This document shows positions 57,560 through 64,000 of a DNA stretch of 64,000 nucleotides, piece after piece. Positions within the stretch are counted from its first letter, which is position 1. Each line of letters opens with the position of its first letter. Source of the DNA: Herbiconiux sp. A18JL235 (GTDB taxonomy: Bacteria; Actinomycetota; Actinomycetes; Actinomycetales; Microbacteriaceae); the NCBI RefSeq assembly GCF_040939305.1, contig NZ_CP162511.1, positions 248,001-312,000 of the forward strand. The letters run 5' to 3'. The position numbers were made by a program, and so were the translations under genes. The notes under the pieces were generated by a model. It did not search any database. It had not been told where the DNA came from and saw only the letters and a program-made list of their open reading frames with translations.

Positions 57560-59170
57560 ATGACCTCCACCACGCCCAACATCGTCCTCGTCCTCGTCGA
57601 CGACATGGGATTCTCGGACATCGGCTGCTACGGCGGCGAGGTGCTGACCCCGAACATCGACGCGCTCGCCGACAAGGGGGCGAAGCTCACCCAGTTCTAC
57701 AACACCGCCCGCTGCAGCCCCTCGCGCGCGTCGCTGCTCACGGGGCTCCACCCGCACCAGACCGGCATCGGCATCCTGAACTACGACGACTCGCCGGAGG
57801 GCTATGCGGGCACCCTCAACGACCGCTGCGTGACCATCGCCGAGGCGCTGGAGCCCGCGGGGTACCGCAGCTACATCTCGGGCAAGTGGCACATGGCCGG
57901 CGACATCCACCACCCCACCGACGCCTGGCCCACCCGGCGGGGGTTCGAGAAGTTCTTCGGCACGCTCGAAGGTGCCGGCAGCTACTTCCAGCCGCGCACC
58001 CTCACGCGCAACGAGACGAACGTCGAGCAGGAGGCCGACGACCCGTCGTTCTACTACACGGATGCGATCAGCGACAACGCGGTGACGTTCATCCACGAGC
58101 ACACCACGGAGCACGCCGACGACCCGTTCTTCCTGTACGTCGCCTACACCGCACCCCACTGGCCCCTCCACGCGCTCGAGGAGGACGTCGAGAAGTACCT
58201 CGGCCGCTTCTCGGCCGGGTGGGACGTGCTCCGGCAGGAGCGGCTGCAGCGGCTGGTCGATTCGGGGATCATCTCGGCGAGCTGGCCGCTCACCGATCGC
58301 GACCCCCGCGTGCCGGCCTGGGACGACGTCGCCGACCAGGAGTGGGAGGCCATCCGCATGGCGGTCTACGCGGCCCAGCTCGACCGCATGGACCAGGGTG
58401 TCGGCCGCATCGTCGACGAGCTGAAGTCGAACGGGCAGTTCGACGACACCGTGGTGATCTTCCTCTCCGACAACGGGGGCTGCGCCGAGGAGATGCCGAT
58501 CGAGACGGCGAAGGAGTTCGTCACCACCTACGTCACGTTCGACGCCACAACCCGCGACGGCCGGGAGGTGCGCCCGGGCAACGACCCGAGCATCGTGCCC
58601 GGGCCGGAAGACACCTACACGACCTATGGGCGCCCCTGGGCCAACCTCTCGAATACGCCGTTCCGCGAGTACAAGCACTGGATCCACGAGGGCGGCATCG
58701 CCACCCCGTTCATCGTGAGCTGGCCGAACGGTATCGGCACCGACCGGATGCTCCGCACCCAGCCCCACCAGCTGACCGACGTCATGTCGACCCTGCTCGA
58801 GGTGGCAGGTGCACCGTACCCGGAGCAGGTGGCCGGCCGGAACCCGTTGCCCCTCGAGGGCGTCAGCATGCTGCCGACGCTGCGGGACGACGCGCGCGAC
58901 ACCTCGCGTCTGCTGTACTGGGAGCACGAGGGCAACTGCGGTGTGCGCCGCGGGGACTGGAAGCTCGTGAAGAAGTACGGGCTCGAGTGGGAACTCTACG
59001 ACATGCTCGCCGACCGCACGGAGCTGAACGACCTCGCGGCCGAGCATCCCGACATCGTGGCGGAGCTCAGCCAGGCCTACGACGGATGGGCGGAGCGCTG
59101 CGGGGTGATCCCGCGCCGCCGCGTGCTCGAGATCTACGAGAAGCGCGGAAAGGGACTGCCGTCGGAGTGA
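57560..59170 (+). CDS. Type I arylsulfatase-like sulfatase
   Basis: 536 residues, no signal peptide. The formylglycine motif is CSPSR with Cys52 in NTARCSPSRASLLTG. The metal site includes LVLVDDMGFSD (Asp14, Asp15) and later FLSDNGG. YISGKWHMAG supplies the conserved Lys/His pair. It cleaves sulfate esters in the cytosol after conversion of Cys52 to formylglycine; no maturation enzyme is encoded here. It follows the MHS gene by 30 bases and precedes the IclR gene by 29. Confidence 0.94.
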   Translation: MTSTTPNIVLVLVDDMGFSDIGCYGGEVLTPNIDALADKGAKLTQFYNTARCSPSRASLLTGLHPHQTGIGILNYDDSPEGYAGTLNDRCVTIAEALEPAGYRSYISGKWHMAGDIHHPTDAWPTRRGFEKFFGTLEGAGSYFQPRTLTRNETNVEQEADDPSFYYTDAISDNAVTFIHEHTTEHADDPFFLYVAYTAPHWPLHALEEDVEKYLGRFSAGWDVLRQERLQRLVDSGIISASWPLTDRDPRVPAWDDVADQEWEAIRMAVYAAQLDRMDQGVGRIVDELKSNGQFDDTVVIFLSDNGGCAEEMPIETAKEFVTTYVTFDATTRDGREVRPGNDPSIVPGPEDTYTTYGRPWANLSNTPFREYKHWIHEGGIATPFIVSWPNGIGTDRMLRTQPHQLTDVMSTLLEVAGAPYPEQVAGRNPLPLEGVSMLPTLRDDARDTSRLLYWEHEGNCGVRRGDWKLVKKYGLEWELYDMLADRTELNDLAAEHPDIVAELSQAYDGWAERCGVIPRRRVLEIYEKRGKGLPSE

Positions 59171-59199
59171 CGAACGGGAGCATCGGTTAACCTGATCGG

Positions 59200-59979
59200 A
59201 TGGATGGGGCAATGGACAATCTGGTCGTCAAGGCGGTCCACGTTCTCAGCACCCTCAGGCCCCTGGCCGGCGGGGCGAGCGCACGGGAGCTCGCCTCGCT
59301 GACCGGGCTGCCCCGCAGCACGACCCAGCGCATCCTGACCACCCTCACCTCGACCGGCATGGTCATTCAGGACCACACGACCCAGCGCTACAAGATCGGG
59401 CCGCGTGCACTGCTCATCGGTCTCGGCTACAACAGCGGGCTCACCCTCGTGACCGAGGCGCGACCCCAGATGATCGCGCTCCGCGACGCGACCGGGGAGA
59501 CGGTCGGTCTCTCGGTCGCTGTTGACAACACCCGGGTGTTCCTCGAGGAGGTGCAGAGCACCGCCGAGCTGCGCTTCGCCTCGGAGCTCGGCAGGCTCTA
59601 CCCGCTCTGGTCGGGGGCCAACGGCCGCGTGCTAATGAGCGGGCTCCCGGCCGAGCAGATCGACGCCGTTCTCGAAGGTCGCGCCCTCGAGGAGAACGTC
59701 GACCACCCCCTCTCCATCGACCAGACCCGCGAAGAACTGGAGCGGGCCCGCGAGGCCGGTTACGCGATGGCCTTCAACGAGGCGATCGCGAACGTGAACT
59801 CGCTGGCGATGCCGATCCGGGATGCGACGGGAGGGGTGACCGCCGCCCTGTCGATCTCGGGCCCCGCGGGCCGCTTCACTCCCGAACGGATGCGCGAGGC
59901 GATCGAGCCGCTCCGGGCGGCGTGCGCCGTGGTGAGCTCCCGGCTCGGTGGTGTCGCCCCGGCCGCGACGCCTCGCTAG
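59200..59979 (+). CDS. IclR-family transcriptional regulator
   Basis: 259 residues. The winged helix is LVVKAVHVLSTLRPLAGGASARELASLTGLPRSTTQRILTTLTSTG, followed by the GAF-like effector domain with GETVGLSVAVDNTRVFLEEV, SGANGRVLMSGL and AMPIRDATGGVTAALSISGP. IclR regulators usually control catabolism of small organic acids, as repressors or activators. Last gene of the sulfatase operon. The stop shares CTAG with the convergent GH3 stop. Confidence 0.95.
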   Translation: MDGAMDNLVVKAVHVLSTLRPLAGGASARELASLTGLPRSTTQRILTTLTSTGMVIQDHTTQRYKIGPRALLIGLGYNSGLTLVTEARPQMIALRDATGETVGLSVAVDNTRVFLEEVQSTAELRFASELGRLYPLWSGANGRVLMSGLPAEQIDAVLEGRALEENVDHPLSIDQTREELERAREAGYAMAFNEAIANVNSLAMPIRDATGGVTAALSISGPAGRFTPERMREAIEPLRAACAVVSSRLGGVAPAATPR

Positions 59980-62474
59980 TCGCCGACGCCTCCGACGCGT
60001 CCTTCTGCCGCCTGCCCCACTCTCGACGCGCCGTCGTGGTCGAACCCGACCACGACCTCCCCGAACAGCCGCTCGCTCGAAACCCCGACTCTGAGCACGT
60101 AGTCGCCCGGCTCGTTCTGCCAACCCGATTCCCAGTAGGCCAGAGTCCGGGCGGGAACACGGATGCGTGCAACCGCCGATCGTCCTGCATCGGCCCGGAC
60201 GGACTCGAACCCGACCAGCCACCGTGCAGGCCTTTCGACCCGCGAGTCCGCCTTCTCCGCGTAGACCTGGAGCACCTGCTTACCGGCACGATCCCCCCGA
60301 TTCGACGAGTGGACCGACACGATCCAGCCATCGCCGTCTGCGGAGGTCTCCACCGAGACGCCCTCGTGTGCCCACTCCGTGAACCCGAGGCCGTGACCGA
60401 ACGGGTAGGCCGGAGTGCGACCCGCTCGGAGCCAGGCCCGATACCCGATGTGGATGCCCTCGTCATAGCGCAGCACTCCGTCCTGCGGCGTGACATCGAG
60501 CACGGGGACGTCGTCGATCGCTCCCGGCCATGTGGTCGGGAGCCGCCCGCCGGGCTCCGCGTGGCCCGCGAGCATGTCGCCGATCGCCGATCCGTACTCC
60601 TGACCGCCGAAGTAGGTCAGGAGGATCGCACCGACATCGTCGCGCCAGGGCAGCAGCACCGGTGAGCCGGAGTTCACGATGACGACGGTGCGCGGATTGG
60701 CGGCTGCCACTGCGCGAACGAGCTCGTCCTGCTCGCCAGGCAGGTCGAGGTCGGCGCGGTCGTAGCCCTCCGACTCCACCTGCGCGTTGGTGCCGACCAC
60801 CACGACGGCGACATCGGCCCGGGCGGCGGCCTCGACGGCGCGGGCGCGTGACGCCTCCGGCGCCGAGGCGTCGGCTTCAAGCCCCACGGTGAGAGCCAGC
60901 GCATCGGTGAGGGCTTCGTCGCGGAGCGGCCGGAAGACGACGCGCAGGTCGACGGGCTCGCCCTGTCGGAGCTCCACGGGGGTGGAGGCCGAGGGCGGTG
61001 AGAAGAGCTTCGCGGCGACGTCGTTGCTCGTCGAGTCCGTCTGCAGCGAAGCCACCTCGCGCCCGTCGACAGAGAGGGTGCCCGCGCCCAACCCCGCGAA
61101 GCCGAGCAGGAACGTGCCTGTCGCCTCCGGAGTGAACCGCGTGGTGAATTCGATCGAGTCGGTGGAGCCGATCGGCGCGTCGCCTCCGATGAACACCAGG
61201 GCCGCGGCCCGCCGCTCCTCGGAGTAGAGCTCGACGCCCTCTGCATCGAAGAAGGCCACATGAGCACCCGGCTCGCCTGTCTCGGGGTTGACCATGACGG
61301 AGAGCGGCAGCTCGGAGACTCCTTGGGCGACCACGGCTCCGCGTTCGTACTCCACCCGCGCGTCGGGGAACGCCGCCCGGATGCCCTCGAGAGGCGAGAC
61401 GACCGACTCGGGAACCACCGTCGCGCTTCCCCCGCCCTGCGACCGTGCTTCCCGTGCGTTGTGGCCGATGACCGCGATCGTTCGCACGGCCGAGACATCC
61501 AGGGGGAGGATGCCGTCGTTGTGCACCAGGACGGATCCTTCGCGTGCCGCCTCCCGCGCGAAGGCGACGCCGTCCTCGTCGTCGATCGGTGCGGTGGCGA
61601 GGTCGTCGAACCCGTCGAGCGCACCGACGCGGGCGGCGAGCAGGAGGATGCGGCGTACCTTGCGATCGATGGCGGCCTGCGTCACCCGCCCGTCCTGGAC
61701 GGCGGCGAGCAGCGCGTCGCCCCAGGCGCCGCGGGGTCCGGGCATCGCGAGGTCTTGGGAGGCGTTCGCCGCCTCAACGCTCCGTACGGCGGTCCAGTCG
61801 CTGACGACGACCCCGTCGAAACCCCACTCGGAGTTCAGAGGGGTCTCCAGGAGCGGGTTCTCGGTCATGGTCACGCCGTCGACGGAGTTGTAAGCGCTCA
61901 TGACCAGCCACGCCCCGGCCTCGGTGACCGACTTCTCGAACGCCGCCAGATAGAGCTCGCGCAGAGCGCGCTCGTCAGGCCTCACGTCGACGCTGTGGCG
62001 GTCGGTCTCGGAGTCGTTCGCGACGTAGTGCTTCGGGGTGGCGCCCACACCGTTGCGCTGCACCCCCGTGACGTACGCCGCGGCGAGCTCCGAGGTGAGC
62101 ACCGGGTCTTCACTGAACGCCTCGAAGTGCCGGCCTCCGAGGGGCGACCGATGCAGGTTGATGGTCGGGCCCAGCACCACGTCGACGCCCTTCCGTCGCG
62201 CTTCGATCGCGCACACCGCCCCATAGCGTGCAGCGATCCGGGTGTCCCAGGACGACGACAGCGCGGTCGCCGACGGCAGGTTGATGGAGGGGCTCCGTTC
62301 GTCCCAGACCTCGCCGCGCACACCGCTCGGGCCGTCGGAGACCAGGATGCGCCGCAGGCCGATCGAGTCGATCGGCCAGGTGGTCCAGAAATCGCGGCCG
62401 GTGAGCAACCGCACCTTGTCTTCCAGCGTGAGCCGGTCGAGGAGCGAGTCGATTCTGTCGTCGGTCGTGGTCAT
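59976..62474 (-). CDS. GH3 beta-glycosidase with PA14 insert
   Basis: 832 residues from MTTTDDRIDS; an ATG two codons earlier overlaps the sulfatase stop as ATGA and is also possible. No signal peptide. The GH3 barrel has KHYVANDSETDRH and the canonical nucleophile Asp226 in GVVVSDWTAV. The second domain contains a PA14-type insertion (about 395-500) often seen in beta-glucosidases with narrowed pockets, and the FnIII-like end reads SNRGDRAGKQVLQVY. Co-transcribed with two sulfatase genes, so it likely acts on a desulfated glycoside. Contrast the GH3 at 14437, which has Glu instead of Asp. Confidence 0.93.
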   Translation of the reverse strand: MTTTDDRIDSLLDRLTLEDKVRLLTGRDFWTTWPIDSIGLRRILVSDGPSGVRGEVWDERSPSINLPSATALSSSWDTRIAARYGAVCAIEARRKGVDVVLGPTINLHRSPLGGRHFEAFSEDPVLTSELAAAYVTGVQRNGVGATPKHYVANDSETDRHSVDVRPDERALRELYLAAFEKSVTEAGAWLVMSAYNSVDGVTMTENPLLETPLNSEWGFDGVVVSDWTAVRSVEAANASQDLAMPGPRGAWGDALLAAVQDGRVTQAAIDRKVRRILLLAARVGALDGFDDLATAPIDDEDGVAFAREAAREGSVLVHNDGILPLDVSAVRTIAVIGHNAREARSQGGGSATVVPESVVSPLEGIRAAFPDARVEYERGAVVAQGVSELPLSVMVNPETGEPGAHVAFFDAEGVELYSEERRAAALVFIGGDAPIGSTDSIEFTTRFTPEATGTFLLGFAGLGAGTLSVDGREVASLQTDSTSNDVAAKLFSPPSASTPVELRQGEPVDLRVVFRPLRDEALTDALALTVGLEADASAPEASRARAVEAAARADVAVVVVGTNAQVESEGYDRADLDLPGEQDELVRAVAAANPRTVVIVNSGSPVLLPWRDDVGAILLTYFGGQEYGSAIGDMLAGHAEPGGRLPTTWPGAIDDVPVLDVTPQDGVLRYDEGIHIGYRAWLRAGRTPAYPFGHGLGFTEWAHEGVSVETSADGDGWIVSVHSSNRGDRAGKQVLQVYAEKADSRVERPARWLVGFESVRADAGRSAVARIRVPARTLAYWESGWQNEPGDYVLRVGVSSERLFGEVVVGFDHDGASRVGQAAEGRVGGVGD

Positions 62475-62476
62475 CC

Positions 62477-63844
62477 TCATCCTTTCGCGGCGGAGGCGGC
62501 CCCACCGGTGTGTGCGTCGTAGAGCTCGAGCAGCGGGTCCGAGGTCTCGGTCATCCACGTCCGGAGGGCGCGGCGGGCCGCAGCGAGGGCCGCCGCGGAA
62601 CGGGGGTCGTTCGACAGGTCGTGGAGACCGGCGGGATCGGCACGGAGATCGTAGAGCTCCTCGCGTCGCCGCTTCAGGTAGAAGCCGACGCGCGCGGCGA
62701 TGGCCTCGTCGCGGTCCGCGGCCTCGACCATGGCGGGCCAGGTCAAGCCAGCCATGTTCTCCGCCCTGTAGTCGGTCTCGTCGTCGGCCCAACCGTTCCA
62801 GATGTAGCCGTGACGAGCATCCTGCACGCACCGCATCTCGTATCGGCCCTTGCCCGCGGTCTCGTGGAAGACGGTGACCACGTGGGTGCGAGCGGGGAGG
62901 GAGGGAGAGCCCTGGAGCACCGGGACGAGGCTCTCCCCGTCGATGTCACCTGCTTCGACTCCCGCTGCCTCGCAGAAGGTGGGGAACAGATCGAGCATGG
63001 TGAGAAATCGGTCACCCTCGATGCTGCCCGCCGCGACGACACCGGGCCATCGCACGATGAGTGGGGTGCGGGTCGACTGCAGGTAGCAGTTGGCCTTCGA
63101 GAACGGAAAGGCCATGCCGTTGTCGGAGAGGAAGACGACGAGAGTCGACTCGGCTTCACCCGAGGCCTCCAGTTCGCCGAGCACGGCGCCGACCACGTCG
63201 TCGCAGCGGCGGGCGGAGCTGAGGTACTCGGCGTACTCCTGCCTGACCTCGGGGAGGTCGGGCAGGTAGGCGGGTGGTGTGGCGGCCGGGCCGTCGGGGC
63301 TGAACACCTTCGACGGGCGTGGGATCGCCGCGGCGGCGTCGCCGAACGCACGTCGCTCGTCGTCGGCACCGTGGAAGGGCCGGTGCGGATCATGCGCGTT
63401 GACCATGAGGAACCACGGGCGGCCGTCCGTATTCGCGAGGAAGCGGGCCGTCTCGGCGGCATACCGGCCCGGGTCGCGGCCGAGTCCGAGCTCCCGCATC
63501 TCCACGACGGTGTCCCAGCCGAAACGCTCGACGGGTTGGAGGTGGTTCACCTTGCCGAGGATGCCTGTGACGTACCCCACCTCCGCGAGCTTCTCGGTGA
63601 GCACCGGCACGCCATCGTGGATGGGCTCGAACCCCTCGGCGCCGTTCCGGTGCGGCCACAGACCCGTCATGATCGCCGAGCGGCTGGGTTGGCAGACGGC
63701 GACCGCGACGTGGGCTCGCCCGAAGATCATGCCTTCGGCGGCCAGCATGTCGAGGGCGGGGGTCACGTCGCCCGCGCCTCCGAAGACGCCTGGCGTCGTG
63801 CCCTCCATGTCGTCGGCCGTGATGAAGAGGATGTTGGTGCGCAT
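62477..63844 (-). CDS. Type I sulfatase (N-sulfoglucosamine-sulfohydrolase-like)
   Basis: 455 residues, no signal peptide. The formylglycine motif is CQPSR with Cys51 in VAVCQPSRSAIMTGLWPHRNG. Metal ligands are in FITADDME and FLSDNGMAFPFSK. The short, compact form with VAVCQPSR and NAHDPHRPF resembles heparan-N-sulfatase-like and related sugar sulfatases more than arylsulfatases. It removes sulfate from a sugar before or after GH3 action. Its stop lies next to the GH3 start. Confidence 0.9.
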   Translation of the reverse strand: MRTNILFITADDMEGTTPGVFGGAGDVTPALDMLAAEGMIFGRAHVAVAVCQPSRSAIMTGLWPHRNGAEGFEPIHDGVPVLTEKLAEVGYVTGILGKVNHLQPVERFGWDTVVEMRELGLGRDPGRYAAETARFLANTDGRPWFLMVNAHDPHRPFHGADDERRAFGDAAAAIPRPSKVFSPDGPAATPPAYLPDLPEVRQEYAEYLSSARRCDDVVGAVLGELEASGEAESTLVVFLSDNGMAFPFSKANCYLQSTRTPLIVRWPGVVAAGSIEGDRFLTMLDLFPTFCEAAGVEAGDIDGESLVPVLQGSPSLPARTHVVTVFHETAGKGRYEMRCVQDARHGYIWNGWADDETDYRAENMAGLTWPAMVEAADRDEAIAARVGFYLKRRREELYDLRADPAGLHDLSNDPRSAAALAAARRALRTWMTETSDPLLELYDAHTGGAASAAKG

Positions 63845-63857
63845 CAGCCTGGTCCGA

Positions 63858-64000
63858 TCAGCCGACGGCGCGTCGGGCCGGGATTCCGCGTGCCACGTGG
63901 TCGTCGAGCACGTCCTGCCACGGGATCACGGAGTGCTCGCGTGCCCACTGCTCGTAGACCGCGGCGAGTTCGGCAGCGAGATCCGGCTTCATGGCCGAGA
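63858..64000 (-). CDS. C-terminal end of a third sulfatase, partial
   Basis: 46 codons plus two bases are visible, running off the right edge. The peptide includes AAVYEQWAREHSVIPWQDVL and ends ARRAVG. The YxxWAxxxxVIPW pattern matches the tail of arylsulfatase A-type proteins and parallels YDGWAERCGVIPRRRVL in the sulfatase at 57560. The catalytic Cys is outside the window. It is 13 bases upstream of the second sulfatase, in the same operon. Confidence 0.65.
   Translation of the reverse strand, partial: SAMKPDLAAELAAVYEQWAREHSVIPWQDVLDDHVARGIPARRAVG

Noticed and set aside
56075..59212. A 1045-codon minus-strand open frame across the MHS and sulfatase genes
   Set aside because: It spans two well-supported genes and their gaps, has no ribosome site, and its product is low-complexity Arg/Gly/Glu-rich.
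1..64000. CRISPR arrays, tRNA genes, insertion sequences, prophage genes or riboswitches
   Set aside because: I saw no regularly spaced repeats, cloverleaf-like sequence, transposase or phage proteins, and no leader resembling a known riboswitch.

Overview
The window is very GC-rich, gene-dense bacterial DNA with frequent GTG/TTG starts, lipoprotein-type solute-binding proteins, a class-E-sortase-type LAxTG surface protein, and sugar ABC transporters that lack their own ATPases. Together these point to an actinomycete, most likely a Microbacteriaceae-type soil or plant-associated organism. The placement is inference; there is no rRNA in the window. I see no tRNA, rRNA, CRISPR array, insertion sequence or prophage, and no gene-free gap above about 300 bases.

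Layout. (1) 1-7636: the end of a molybdopterin oxidoreductase; a TetR / pseudo-ABC-ATPase / YhgE-Pip operon divergent, across an 18-bp-arm operator, from an acyl-CoA ligase; then a flavin oxidoreductase and a VIT-type transporter. (2) 7656-32695: a 25-kb catabolic island around a GntR/FCD regulator. It holds two CUT1 ABC importers, a Tat-exported beta-helix protein, an unusual GH3, a ceramidase-like amidase, a creatininase-family amidohydrolase, a D-aminoacylase-like enzyme, a D-threonine-aldolase/D-serine-dehydratase-like PLP enzyme, RidA, two enolase-superfamily dehydratases, two SDR dehydrogenases, a lactonase, a mutarotase and a stand-alone AceE-like thiamine-diphosphate enzyme. Every promoter region here carries the same CTGTYRACAG palindrome, so the island looks like one regulon. 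(3) 32679-33265: a MazF/RHH toxin-antitoxin pair. (4) 33373-39936: a GH2 enzyme with a CUT1 importer and a divergent LacI regulator. (5) 39993-51240: a 1025-residue secreted GH-A glycosidase with ricin and LamG modules, then a LacI regulator, CUT1 importer, GH127 beta-L-arabinofuranosidase and a second alpha/alpha-barrel glycosidase. (6) 51276-55684: a NarL-type two-component system, a CPBP protease and a LAxTG-anchored beta-propeller. (7) 55890-64000: a sulfatase island with an MHS symporter, three sulfatases, an IclR regulator and a GH3.

Shared logic: nearly all the glycosidases and all intact sulfatases lack signal peptides. Only two enzymes, one per island, carry export signals. The organism therefore seems to import oligomeric or conjugated glycans and take them apart in the cytosol. 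The most interesting candidate for an undescribed system is the GntR island. It combines amide- and D-amino-acid-handling enzymes with a non-phosphorylative sugar-acid route and an orphan AceE-like enzyme, with no sugar kinase and no KDG-type aldolase.
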